Shown: one piece after another, positions 1 through 5,445 of the stretch
Layout of the letters: each line of letters begins with the position of its first letter
How positions within the stretch are numbered: position 1 is the stretch's first letter
Origin: Rhodospirillaceae bacterium
Lineage (GTDB): Bacteria > Pseudomonadota > Alphaproteobacteria > Rhodospirillales > Magnetovibrionaceae
Direction: 5' to 3'
Length of the DNA: 5,445 nucleotides
Assembly: GCA_002401565.1 (NCBI GenBank)
Contig: NVTL01000024.1
Span: 31,028-36,472, forward strand
Translations under genes and position numbers: made by a program
The notes under the pieces: model-generated
Database searches by the model: none
The model's input: the letters and a program-made list of their open reading frames with translations, nothing else
What the model was told of the DNA's origin: nothing

Positions 1-489
1 GTGGGCGACGTGACGCGAACGGCGTTCTTCGCCAAATTCATAAATGATGTTGGCGATGTCTTCTTCGTCAAAATTGTTCACGACGTCGGCTGCGGTTTGC
101 CCGTCTTGTTCCATACGCATGTCCAACGGTCCGTCATTTTGAAATGAAAATCCGCGTTCGGCCTGATCCAATTGCATGGACGAAACGCCCAAATCCAAGG
201 CTACACCGTCGACTTTGCCAACGCCTTGGGCCGCCAGTAATTCAGCCATGTCGCCAAAGCGGCCTTCGATCACACGAAGACGCCCACCGAATTCAGCTTC
301 CATATCTTTGGCTTTGGCGATGACGTTTGGGTCACGATCAATGCCCCAAACTTGGCAATTGGCAGCTTCTAAAATTCCACGGGAATATCCACCGTTGCCG
401 AACGTGCCATCCACATAAATGCCACCATCACGGGGTTGCAAAACATCCAACACCTCTTTCAACATGACGGGGATATGAGGTCTGGACAT
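1..489 (-). CDS. rsmH: RsmH (MraW), 16S rRNA C1402 N4-methyltransferase, 3' part outside window
   Basis: Not closed inside the window: the frame is open from the ATG at 489-487 to base 1, giving 163 N-terminal residues of a protein usually about 300-330 long. RsmH is a cytoplasmic SAM-dependent enzyme that methylates N4 of C1402 in the 16S rRNA P site. Visible family motifs are HIPVML (5-10), the SAM-binding loop [11 protein letters not shown] (27-37), the acidic residue after the next strand in GIDRD (D51), [10 protein letters not shown] (99-108), and RGFSF followed by GPLDMRM (112-126). The start is supported by GGGGAG at 504-499, 9 nt upstream, and by the HIPVML motif lying at the expected place near the N-terminus. 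It begins 4 bp after the mraZ stop, and its ribosome-binding site lies inside the last mraZ codons, so the two are probably cotranscribed and perhaps translationally coupled. The usual next genes (ftsL, ftsI) would be left of the window. Confidence 0.97.
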   Translation of the reverse strand, partial: MSRPHIPVMLKEVLDVLQPRDGGIYVDGTFGNGGYSRGILEAANCQVWGIDRDPNVIAKAKDMEAEFGGRLRVIEGRFGDMAELLAAQGVGKVDGVALDLGVSSMQLDQAERGFSFQNDGPLDMRMEQDGQTAADVVNNFDEEDIANIIYEFGEERRSRHVAH

Positions 490-493
490 GTAT

Positions 494-964
494 TTAAGCT
501 CCCCGGTCGGGTTTAGAGGGTGAAAGCGGCAACGTTGCGCCGCGTGCTTTGGCGCGATCCAATTGGCTGGCCGCGTACAGTTCGTAAACTTCAGGCACCC
601 AAATGCGAAAACGCGATCCGCGTCCGACGAACAAAGCTTCGTTCACAAGGCCTGTATGTTGGCGCAGCTCTAACGGCAAGCTGACCCGGCCTTCGGGATC
701 AAACGGCAATTGGTGGGTTCTTTCCAAAGTGATGGACGCTAAGTCTTCTTGATCGTCGGAAAACAGATCAAAGTTGTCTTCAAGGCTGTCGGTCAGGCGT
801 TGAATAAAGACTTCGCCGGAACCTTCTAACGCTTGGGCTTTAAAGGAGGGAAAGATATAAACGCCAGAGTAGCCTTCGGCAATCATGGCCGTGCGAAAGG
901 GTTTGGGGATTGAAACCCGCCCTTTCTTATCAATCTTATTGAGGTGACGGCCAACTAAAGCCAT
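494..964 (-). CDS. mraZ: MraZ, AbrB-like DNA-binding regulator of the dcw cluster
   Basis: This 156-residue protein matches the normal MraZ length. MraZ is a nucleoid-associated transcription factor of the AbrB/SpoVT fold that forms ring oligomers and represses its own dcw promoter. The two tandem half-domains are visible, each with its DxxGR motif: DKKGRVSIP (12-20) and DPEGRVSLP (89-97). The frame stays open for 66 codons upstream, but I place the start at 964 because the first domain begins at once ([16 protein letters not shown]), GGGGGA lies 4 nt before the ATG, and the extension would run through the operator repeats and has no family similarity. The tail after about residue 135 is basic and low in complexity. 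It is the first gene of the operon with rsmH. Regulation is probably autogenous through the TGGG array at 1121-1200. Confidence 0.97.
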   Translation of the reverse strand: MALVGRHLNKIDKKGRVSIPKPFRTAMIAEGYSGVYIFPSFKAQALEGSGEVFIQRLTDSLEDNFDLFSDDQEDLASITLERTHQLPFDPEGRVSLPLELRQHTGLVNEALFVGRGSRFRIWVPEVYELYAASQLDRAKARGATLPLSPSKPDRGA

Positions 965-1120
965 GACTTCCCCCGAAAATGATGCATCAAAATTGAGGCA
1001 ACCGCCCCGCCCATCGTTTGTATTCGCAGGCCAAAATTTCCTATTCGAATTCAGAAACTTAAAGCCAAACAGCGAACCCAAACTGCGGATGCAAAGCAAA
1101 CTTAAGCAATTACATCCAAT

Positions 1121-1200
1121 ACTGGGTCTATATGGGATACTATGGGAACAGATGGGTGTCAATGGGAATGGCTGGTTTTTAGTGGGTTTTACTTGGGACT
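1121..1200 (+). promoter_or_regulatory. Probable MraZ operator: array of eight TGGG decamers
   Basis: TGGG recurs on the plus strand at 1123, 1133, 1143, 1153 and 1163 in exact 10 bp register. A degenerate TGGT follows at 1173, then TGGG at 1183 and TGGG at 1194 (shifted by one base). The flanking six bases are not conserved, so this is a protein-binding array with one-helical-turn spacing and not a duplicated sequence. MraZ of E. coli is known to bind GTGGG-type repeats with 5-nt spacers ahead of its own gene, and mycoplasma MraZ binds a related AAAGTGG repeat, so the period, the core and the position 157-236 bp upstream of mraZ all fit. The copy number is larger than the three repeats described for E. 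coli. The TGGG strand is opposite to mraZ, which reads CCCA. Confidence 0.8.
1134..1162 (-). promoter_or_regulatory. Candidate sigma70-type promoter of mraZ inside the operator array
   Basis: Read on the minus strand, a perfect TTGACA (1162-1157) is followed after 17 bp by TATCCC (1139-1134). The -35 is consensus and the spacing ideal, but the -10 matches only its first three bases. Both elements lie between TGGG decamers, so MraZ bound to the array would cover the polymerase site, as expected for autorepression. A start near 1127 would give a leader of about 160 nt before mraZ. The call is inferred from sequence only. Confidence 0.45.
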
Positions 1201-1317
1201 TAGACCTGTCGAAAACAATAGAAATCCAGCACCCTGCAACACTCTAGGTCAATAACCCTTTATATTTTATGCACTTAGAACATGGAGTTACATTAATCAC
1301 TCGAACAGGCGTTAAGT

Positions 1318-1332
1318 GTTCTCTATTTGTTC
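1318..1332 (+). promoter_or_regulatory. Candidate LexA (SOS) box, GTTC-N7-GTTC
   Basis: The element reads GTTCTCTATTTGTTC. Alphaproteobacterial LexA recognises the direct repeat GTTC-N7-GTTC, and the T-rich spacer beginning with TC resembles the boxes before recA and lexA in that class. It lies 95 bp before the GTG of the PH-domain gene and 354 bp before mraZ. An 8-base fixed pattern is expected by chance about 0.17 times in 5.4 kb over both strands, so its place in an intergenic region is suggestive and not proof. No small SOS-type reading frame with a ribosome-binding site was found just downstream on either strand. Confidence 0.45.
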
Positions 1333-1374
1333 TTTACTTGACCGTAATGAATTTTCTTTCCCCCATGTCCTCAA

Positions 1375-1403
1375 TTGCCCTGCCCGCGCCAATTTGATAT
1401 CCT
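1375..1403 (+). promoter_or_regulatory. Candidate promoter of the PH-domain gene
   Basis: TTGCCC (1375-1380), a 17 bp spacer, then TATCCT (1398-1403), each matching consensus at four of six positions. A start near 1410 would leave a very short leader that still includes the GGAGG ribosome-binding site at 1417-1421. An alternative -35-like TTGACC at 1338-1343 has no acceptable -10 at normal spacing. Confidence 0.35.
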
Positions 1404-1427
1404 CCGCTTTCAACGTGGAGGCCCCCT

Positions 1428-2144
1428 GTGAAATATATTGATTCTCAACTTTTAAATGGCGAACACATCGTCCGAATTATTCCCATCAGCAAACGTGCCG
1501 TTTTTATTGAGGCTGGCTTGATGTTTTTGCCTTTTTTGGTTTTGGTTTCTGTTCTGTATGTGATCGAAACGGGCCTGCTTGGGGCGGACTATGTTCAGCA
1601 GTTTCTGTTGGATTATTCCGATGGAAAAGTCGACATCACCAAACAACAGGCCGCCATCGTTACGGGGCTTTTGTTTGCCTTGTTTGTTAAGTTGGTGACT
1701 GGAAAACCGATTTTTGAACTGCTGTTCACCTCTTTGTTCGCCATCGTTGTGGTTCCGGCTTTTATCATCACCAAACTTTACGGCAATGAACGTGCGCTGA
1801 CCAATATGCGGCTGATCCAAAAAACGGGTATTATCAGAACCGAATTTTGGGACAATACGATTGAACGCATTCAAAAATCGGTCTACAGCCAATCCATCAT
1901 GGGTAAATTGTTCAATTATGGAGAAGTCGTCGTCACGGACGCACGTGGCACCGAACACGAACTGCAATTGGTTGAAAAACCAGCCGAAATCACCAAATTG
2001 TTAAATGCCCAAGCCGGACGCCGTTCGTTTACAAAGTCCCCGTTAGAAGAAGTCCTGTTGCCCGAAGATCCAATCCGCCATGAATTGAACGACGAAGCCG
2101 CCGCCAAGCCTCAAATCATCAGCGATAGCAAACCGGGCGATTAA
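1428..2144 (+). CDS. Membrane protein with C-terminal bacterial PH (bPH2/YdbS-like) domain
   Basis: This 238-residue inner-membrane protein of unknown process starts with GTG; GGAGG at 1417-1421, 6 nt upstream, fixes the start. After a short N-terminal segment it has three predicted hydrophobic helices: about 25-46, 75-91 and 95-116. A hydrophilic loop of about 25 residues separates the first two. From about 118 to 190 follows a bPH2-type domain, recognised by the run ALTNMRLIQKTGIIRTEFW, then IERIQKSVYSQSIMGKLFNYG and the strand EVVVTD. YdbS/DUF304 proteins are typically membrane-anchored with the PH domain cytoplasmic; their ligands are poorly defined. The tail (about 195-238) is charged and probably disordered. 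It stands alone: divergent from mraZ and about 100 bp before the next gene. A possible LexA box lies 95 bp upstream. The family call is firm; the function is not known. Confidence 0.85.
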   Translation: MKYIDSQLLNGEHIVRIIPISKRAVFIEAGLMFLPFLVLVSVLYVIETGLLGADYVQQFLLDYSDGKVDITKQQAAIVTGLLFALFVKLVTGKPIFELLFTSLFAIVVVPAFIITKLYGNERALTNMRLIQKTGIIRTEFWDNTIERIQKSVYSQSIMGKLFNYGEVVVTDARGTEHELQLVEKPAEITKLLNAQAGRRSFTKSPLEEVLLPEDPIRHELNDEAAAKPQIISDSKPGD

Positions 2145-2152
2145 AAACGCCC
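2135..2152 (+). terminator. Weak hairpin over the stop codon of the PH-domain gene
   Basis: GGGCG (2135-2139) pairs perfectly with CGCCC (2148-2152) around an 8-nt A/T loop that contains the TAA stop. A run of six T occurs only at 2175-2180, too far for a classical intrinsic terminator, so termination here is uncertain and readthrough into the RimK fusion gene is possible. Confidence 0.25.
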
Positions 2153-2206
2153 CTTCAGTTTCAAAATTTTCCTCTTTTTTCCTCGGTAATTTAACGGGTG
2201 ATGTGG

Positions 2207-2227
2207 CATTCTAGTTTTCACAGAATG
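2207..2227. promoter_or_regulatory. Small inverted repeat just upstream of the RimB-RimK gene
   Basis: CATTCT (2207-2212) and AGAATG (2222-2227) form a perfect 6-bp inverted repeat with a 9-bp spacer, ending 20 bp before the ATG at 2248. It could be an operator or a leader hairpin, or chance. No clear -35/-10 pair was found in the 103 bp gap. Confidence 0.2.
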
Positions 2228-2247
2228 ACAACAGCTGGGAAATACCA

Positions 2248-3687
2248 ATGACTGATGACAAAACGCCCCCCACACAAAGCGAAATGATGGAAGAGGCGGT
2301 TTCTGATAAGGAGCTGATTTTTGGTTGGGAAGAATGGGTTGAGTTGCCGGGGCTTGGGCTTCCGGCTGTCCGTGCCAAGGTTGATACCGGAGCCCGATCA
2401 TCATCCATTCACGCATTTATGATTGAACCCTATGGGCGCGGCGACAAAAAACGCGTGCGTTTTGGTGTGCATCCGGTGCCCGAACGCCCGGACGTCGTAG
2501 TCTTTTGCACCGCCGAATTGGTCGATCAGCGCGAAATCACCAGTTCCAACGGCGAAACCGAACTGCGCTATATCATTCGCACGCCCCTGCGCATTGGTGG
2601 TCAGGAATGGCCCATTGAAATATCGCTGACCAACCGGGAATCCATGCAATACCGCATGTTAATCGGCCGCACGGCGCTGCATGATACCATTATTGTTGAT
2701 CCAAACCTGTCGTGTGCTCAGGGTAAATTGTCGTTGGACCTGTATGACGAACTGCCCAAAACAAAACGCCGTCGCACCAGCCTGAAAATCGGCATTTTAT
2801 CGCGCGAACCCAATAATTATTCGACCCAACGTTTGGCCGAAGCCGCCGAAGCCAAAGGCCACATGGCGAAAATCATCAACACCACGCAATGTTATATGAA
2901 CATCACATCGCACCGCCCCGAAGTGCACTTAGGGGGAAAATCATTAGAAGGCTTTGACGTGATTATCCCCCGCATCGGCGCGTCGGTGACGTTTTATGGC
3001 ATGGCCGTGGTGCGTCAATTTGAAGCCATGGGCGTGTACAGTTTAAATTCCGCCGCCGCCATCGGCGCCGCGCGCGACAAATTATATGCTCACCAGTTGC
3101 TGGCGCGGTCCGGCATCGGCATGCCCGACACAGGCTTTGCCCGGTCCCCCAAAGCCACCAATGAACTGATTAAATTTGTCGGCGGAGCCCCCTTGGTCAT
3201 TAAATTGTTAGAAGGCACCCAAGGCCGTGGCGTGGTCTTGGCCGAAACCAAAAAAGCCGCTGAATCGGTGATCGGTGCGTTCCAAGGCTTAAAAGCCAAC
3301 ATATTGGTCCAAGAATTTATCAAAGAAGCCTCCGGCACCGACATCCGTTGTTTTGTGGTCGGCAACAAAGTCATCGCATCCATGAAACGCCAAGCCGAAG
3401 AAGGCGATTTTCGATCAAACCTGCACCGGGGCGGCAAAGCTTTTAAAATCCGTTTAACCAAAGAAGAACGCGCCACCGCTGTTAAAGCCGCACGGGTTAT
3501 GGGCTTGGCCATGGCGGGAGTGGATTTGTTGCGATCCAACGATGGCCCAAAGGTGTTAGAGGTTAATTCTTCACCGGGACTGGAAGGCATCGAAGATGTC
3601 ACAGGCAAAGACATTGCTGCGCTGATTATCGAATACATCGAAAAAAATGCACGCCCGCCAAAAGTCTTTAAACCTCGGCGTTTATGA
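2248..3687 (+). CDS. rimK: RimB-like retropepsin domain fused to RimK S6 glutamate ligase
   Basis: This 479-residue cytoplasmic protein has two parts. Residues about 22-168 match the RimB/'ATP-dependent zinc protease' (PF05618-type) family, a retropepsin-like fold: [14 protein letters not shown], then [13 protein letters not shown] with the presumed catalytic D46, and RMLIGRTAL (136-144). Residues about 178-470 are a full-length RimK (E. coli RimK is about 300 residues): pre-ATP-grasp [18 protein letters not shown]-like DKLYAHQLL (277-285), the lysine and glycine-rich loop [14 protein letters not shown] (317-330), LVQEFI (353-358), DIRCFVVG (365-372), AGVDLL (423-428), and the metal site [11 protein letters not shown] (437-447) with E438 and N440. 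RimK adds glutamates to the C-terminus of ribosomal protein S6; in Pseudomonas a separate RimB trims or modulates this. A linker KTKRRR joins the halves. The start has GGGA 7 nt upstream. Its stop overlaps the convergent ABC gene. S6 itself is not in the window. Confidence 0.92.
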   Translation: MTDDKTPPTQSEMMEEAVSDKELIFGWEEWVELPGLGLPAVRAKVDTGARSSSIHAFMIEPYGRGDKKRVRFGVHPVPERPDVVVFCTAELVDQREITSSNGETELRYIIRTPLRIGGQEWPIEISLTNRESMQYRMLIGRTALHDTIIVDPNLSCAQGKLSLDLYDELPKTKRRRTSLKIGILSREPNNYSTQRLAEAAEAKGHMAKIINTTQCYMNITSHRPEVHLGGKSLEGFDVIIPRIGASVTFYGMAVVRQFEAMGVYSLNSAAAIGAARDKLYAHQLLARSGIGMPDTGFARSPKATNELIKFVGGAPLVIKLLEGTQGRGVVLAETKKAAESVIGAFQGLKANILVQEFIKEASGTDIRCFVVGNKVIASMKRQAEEGDFRSNLHRGGKAFKIRLTKEERATAVKAARVMGLAMAGVDLLRSNDGPKVLEVNSSPGLEGIEDVTGKDIAALIIEYIEKNARPPKVFKPRRL

Positions 3688-4497
3688 CCCCGTATGCAAC
3701 ACCGGCATGCGGTCAAAGTATGGGCGGATGATTGGCGATATGGATTTTGCGAAGTCTTTAAACGGCCCATCAAAGAAAATTTGGCCGTCGTGAAGCATGA
3801 TGGTGCGGGGTTTTAAGCGGATCAGTAAATCTTTGTCGTGGGTGATGATCAACGTGGTCAGCGATTGCCCGCCTCTATTACCTTGTTCATGGGTTGTGAG
3901 GATTAAATCTTGGATTTGTCCGGCACTGGTGGGGTCCAATCCCGTGGTGGGTTCATCATAAAAAATCACATTGGGCGACATGGACAAAGCCCTTGCCACC
4001 GCCAAGCGTTTCGCCATGCCCCCAGATAAATCGTTCACATCTGTGCCTAAGAACTCATCGTTGGTCGGCAAGACCACCGATGTCAGGGACCGTTTGGCGA
4101 TGTCTAAGATCTGGGCGTCATCAAGATGTTTGATTTCATCCAACCACAAATGAATATTGTCTAAAACCGATCCTGAAAACAATGCGTTGGCCTGAAACAC
4201 GACGCCCCAATGGGTGTGCAGTTGATCCATTTCGGCGGTGCCAAGCTGGCTTAAATCCACCATAGGCGCCAAATCACGGCCGTGATCAGCGACCAGAACA
4301 TCACCTTGGTCGGCCTCAACCTGGCCCAAAATGTGGTTCAACAGAACGGTTTTACCACAGCCGGAACCGCCGACAATCGCCACCAGTTCGCCTTGTGCAA
4401 TATCCAGACTGACGCCTTGTAAAACCCGATTGGACCCAAACGCCTTAAACAGGCCTTTGATGTTAAATTCAGGGGCCAAATTGTTCGTTATTTCCAT
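3682..4497 (-). CDS. ABC transporter ATPase, MlaF/Mkl-type (lipid or organic-solvent transport)
   Basis: This 271-residue nucleotide-binding subunit on the cytoplasmic face has all ATPase motifs intact: Walker A GGSGCGKT (43-50), Q-loop VVFQANALF (Q102), signature LSGGMAKR (157-164), Walker [14 protein letters not shown] (177-189) and H-loop ITHD (H220). The [14 protein letters not shown] segment and the SGGM signature are typical of MlaF/Mkl ATPases, which energise MlaE permeases and MlaD-type MCE proteins moving phospholipids between membranes. No permease or MCE gene adjoins it: upstream is a divergent unrelated gene and downstream it converges on the RimK fusion. It must pair with subunits encoded elsewhere, or have another role. 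The ribosome-binding site is weak (AAGG, 10 nt before the ATG). The exact substrate cannot be told; other ABC importer subfamilies are less likely. Confidence 0.85.
   Translation of the reverse strand: MEITNNLAPEFNIKGLFKAFGSNRVLQGVSLDIAQGELVAIVGGSGCGKTVLLNHILGQVEADQGDVLVADHGRDLAPMVDLSQLGTAEMDQLHTHWGVVFQANALFSGSVLDNIHLWLDEIKHLDDAQILDIAKRSLTSVVLPTNDEFLGTDVNDLSGGMAKRLAVARALSMSPNVIFYDEPTTGLDPTSAGQIQDLILTTHEQGNRGGQSLTTLIITHDKDLLIRLKPRTIMLHDGQIFFDGPFKDFAKSISPIIRPYFDRMPVLHTGS
3686..3714. other. Hairpin at the convergent RimK/ABC junction
   Basis: GACC (3686-3689) pairs with GGTC (3711-3714), and GTATGC (3692-3697) with GCATGC (3705-3710, one G-T wobble), leaving a two-base bulge and a 7-nt loop. 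It starts in the RimK stop codon and lies in the last ABC codons. No T-run follows on either strand, so it is not a classical intrinsic terminator; it could protect a 3' end or be incidental. Confidence 0.3.
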
Positions 4498-4537
4498 GTT
4501 TTTGGAGCCTTACACACAAAAAAATATCCGACATACC

Positions 4538-4566
4538 TTGAACACAATGCCTGCATAGTATACCTA
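4538..4566. promoter_or_regulatory. Candidate divergent promoter pair sharing a GTATAC -10 core
   Basis: The 97 bp gap between the ABC gene and the 152-residue membrane protein must hold both promoters. Rightward, TTGAAC (4538-4543) is followed by TATACC (4559-4564, 15 bp spacer) or TACCTA (4561-4566, 17 bp). Leftward, TATACT (4562-4557) matches the -10 consensus at five of six bases, with only a poor -35 upstream. Both -10 candidates overlap the palindrome GTATAC at 4558-4563. The elements are degenerate, so this is tentative. Confidence 0.3.
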
Positions 4567-4594
4567 ACAATTTGATTTTGGTCCTGAGGTAATA

Positions 4595-5053
4595 ATGACA
4601 ACACAAACAAATGAAGCATCCGCCCCATCAATCACCGCAGAAGAACGCGATATTTTAAAGAGCAAATTGATTATTGCCGCGGCGATTTCTGTGCCGAACA
4701 TCATCGTTATGAACCCAACATTGATTCCCAGCCTGTCGGACCGTTTTCCCGCAGGAACCTATGGTGAAGGTCTTGCTTGGTCGATTATGGCGTTGATTTC
4801 CGTACCTGTATTTTTGTGGGCCGGATCACATATGTTGTTGAGCATGAAACGCATGGATATGAGCCTAGAAGCTCTGTTTGGCCTTGGTTTGACCGGAGCA
4901 TTCTTTTATTCCCTCGCCATCGCCATCATGCCCGGCTTTGATACGCTTGTGCCCAATGCCACGCCGCTTTGGGATTACATTGATGTGGTTGTGACCTTGG
5001 CCTTGATTGTCAAACTGATGATGAACCCGGCCGAGCCCAGCTCAGCCGAATAA
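4595..5053 (+). CDS. Four-helix membrane protein resembling the N-terminal helices of CopA-type P1B-ATPases
   Basis: This 152-residue protein has a good ribosome-binding site (TGAGGT, GAGG 5 nt before the ATG). Four hydrophobic segments are predicted at about 24-45, 60-80, 92-111 and 125-143. The order and wording recall helices MA, MB, M1 and M2 of CopA copper ATPases: PVFLWAGSHMLLSM resembles the AGGH segment, LEALFGLGLTGAFFYS lines up without gaps on the MDTLVALG...YS segment of E. coli CopA as I remember it, and DYIDVVVTLALIVKLMM on the fourth helix. The actuator, phosphorylation (DKTGT) and nucleotide domains and the CPC metal-site helix are absent, and both ends look natural (own start, hydrophilic tail PAEPSSAE, stop), so it is a stand-alone derivative and not an obvious pseudogene. 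It is divergent from the ABC gene and 12 bp before a DsbA-like gene. A metal or redox envelope role is an inference. It could instead be an unrelated four-helix protein. Confidence 0.6.
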   Translation: MTTQTNEASAPSITAEERDILKSKLIIAAAISVPNIIVMNPTLIPSLSDRFPAGTYGEGLAWSIMALISVPVFLWAGSHMLLSMKRMDMSLEALFGLGLTGAFFYSLAIAIMPGFDTLVPNATPLWDYIDVVVTLALIVKLMMNPAEPSSAE

Positions 5054-5065
5054 GCTCCAGCTTTT

Positions 5066-5445
5066 ATGAAGATCAAACTCGAACACATCGCGCTGTTTGT
5101 CTCGCTTGTGGCTTTTGCCGTATTTGGCGGGGCGGCGGTGATGTTTTATGACCAGAAGTTCGGGGACGGGGTTGAAAAGCTTTCGCGTCAACAAGTCACG
5201 GGAATCATCGCAAAAAACCAAAACGACCTGTTTCACCATGCGGGCGACCCTGTTTTGGGCAACCCAAATGGCGATGTGACGCTGGTCGAATTTTTTGATT
5301 ACAAATGCAGCTATTGCAAAATCATCCATCCGGCGGTTTTGGATTTGTTGAACGAAGACCCTAATCTGCGTTATGTGGCAAAGGAATTTCCGATTCTTGG
5401 CCCCGTATCCACCTTTGCGGCCCAAGCGGCCTTGGCGGCGCAGAA
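5066..5445 (+). CDS. Membrane-anchored DsbA/Com1-family thiol oxidoreductase, 3' end outside window
   Basis: The first 126 residues are visible; the frame is open to the window edge. A signal anchor or signal peptide spans about 8-28, so the rest should be periplasmic. The thioredoxin fold begins at VTLVEFFDYKCSYC, with the redox pair C81 and C84 in a CSYC motif, followed by KIIHPAVLDLL and KEFPILGPVS (106-115), a hallmark of Com1/DsbA-type proteins (often about 210-260 residues). The cis-proline loop and most of the helical insertion lie beyond the window. Such proteins oxidise or shuffle disulfides of exported proteins. Start choice: the ATG at 5066 leads straight into the signal sequence, but no convincing ribosome-binding site precedes it; translation may be coupled to the gene ending 12 bp upstream. 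The operon link suggests joint work with that CopA-like membrane protein. Confidence 0.88.
   Translation, partial: MKIKLEHIALFVSLVAFAVFGGAAVMFYDQKFGDGVEKLSRQQVTGIIAKNQNDLFHHAGDPVLGNPNGDVTLVEFFDYKCSYCKIIHPAVLDLLNEDPNLRYVAKEFPILGPVSTFAAQAALAAQ

Larger units (their letters stand above)
965..1427. other. 463 bp gene-free regulatory region between mraZ and the PH-domain gene
   Basis: This divergent intergenic stretch carries no convincing gene on either strand. Short frames here (for example a 16-codon frame at 1347 with no ribosome-binding site) lack support. It holds the TGGG decamer array (1121-1200), a mraZ-strand promoter candidate inside that array, an AT-rich segment around 1252-1300, the GTTC-N7-GTTC element (1318-1332), and a plus-strand promoter candidate (1375-1403). 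The mraZ leader, if transcription starts near 1127, would be about 160 nt; I saw no clear riboswitch or hairpin in it. Confidence 0.7.

Noticed and set aside
965..1162. N-terminal extension of MraZ by 66 codons
   Set aside because: The frame is open, but the residues lack MraZ similarity, overlap the operator array, and the internal ATG at 964 has a good ribosome-binding site right before the first domain.
1121..1200. CRISPR array or ordinary tandem repeat
   Set aside because: Only the four-base core is periodic; flanking bases vary freely and the period is 10 bp, which fits protein-binding boxes.
963..1247. Plus-strand frame of 94 codons over the mraZ upstream region
   Set aside because: It begins opposite the mraZ start and runs through the TGGG array; no ribosome-binding site or family likeness. 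An open frame here is a side effect of the repeats.
1347..1397. Sixteen-codon frame downstream of the SOS-box candidate, as a small SOS peptide
   Set aside because: No ribosome-binding site, no membrane-helix character, and shorter than known SOS division inhibitors.
3641..3681. Intrinsic terminator of the ABC gene inside the RimK 3' end (ACGCC/GGCGT arms plus a seven-T run on the minus strand)
   Set aside because: Only five stem pairs around a loop of 21 nt, and four bases between the stem and the T-run; too weak to annotate.
3090..3773. Minus-strand frame of 227 codons inside the RimK gene
   Set aside because: Antisense shadow of a strongly recognisable ATP-grasp coding region; low-complexity composition and no motif.
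5042..5425. Minus-strand frame of 127 codons opposite the DsbA-like gene
   Set aside because: The plus strand encodes a clear signal anchor and CSYC thioredoxin fold in the same stretch; the antisense product resembles nothing.

Overview
The window looks like a moderate-GC alphaproteobacterial chromosome, possibly a marine Rhodospirillales-type organism. This rests on the start of a division and cell wall (dcw) cluster, mraZ-rsmH, on a GTTC-N7-GTTC element matching the alphaproteobacterial LexA box, and on the style of the proteins. The lineage is an inference; there is no rRNA or other marker to settle it. No mobile element, tRNA, rRNA or CRISPR array was seen.

Layout, left to right. (1) Positions 1-964, minus strand: mraZ followed 4 bp later by the start of rsmH, which runs off the left edge; this is the head of the dcw operon. 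(2) Positions 965-1427: a 463 bp gene-free regulatory region. It holds a tandem array of about eight TGGG decamers (1121-1200) that fits a MraZ autoregulatory operator, with a TTGACA-containing promoter candidate embedded in it on the mraZ strand. Further right are a perfect GTTC-N7-GTTC SOS-box candidate and a promoter candidate for the rightward gene. (3) Positions 1428-2144, plus: a three-helix membrane protein with a C-terminal bacterial PH (bPH2/YdbS-like) domain and a GTG start. (4) Positions 2248-3687, plus: a fusion of a RimB-like retropepsin-type domain with a complete RimK ATP-grasp glutamate ligase. (5) Positions 3682-4497, minus: a MlaF/Mkl-type ABC ATPase, tail-to-tail with and overlapping the RimK fusion by 6 bp, with no permease or substrate-binding gene beside it. 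(6) Positions 4595 to the right edge, plus, divergent from the ABC gene: a 152-residue four-helix protein resembling only the first four helices of a CopA-type copper P-type ATPase, followed 12 bp later by a membrane-anchored DsbA/Com1-like thioredoxin-fold protein with a CSYC active site, cut by the window end.

Functional themes: MraZ and RsmH set and accompany division-cluster expression; the RimB-RimK fusion probably writes and trims glutamate tails on ribosomal protein S6; the ABC ATPase probably powers lipid transport with partners encoded elsewhere; the last two genes form a probable envelope operon joining a metal-ATPase-like membrane fragment to a periplasmic thiol oxidoreductase. That pair is the best candidate here for an undescribed system, followed by the expanded MraZ operator and the SOS-box candidate in front of the PH-domain gene.
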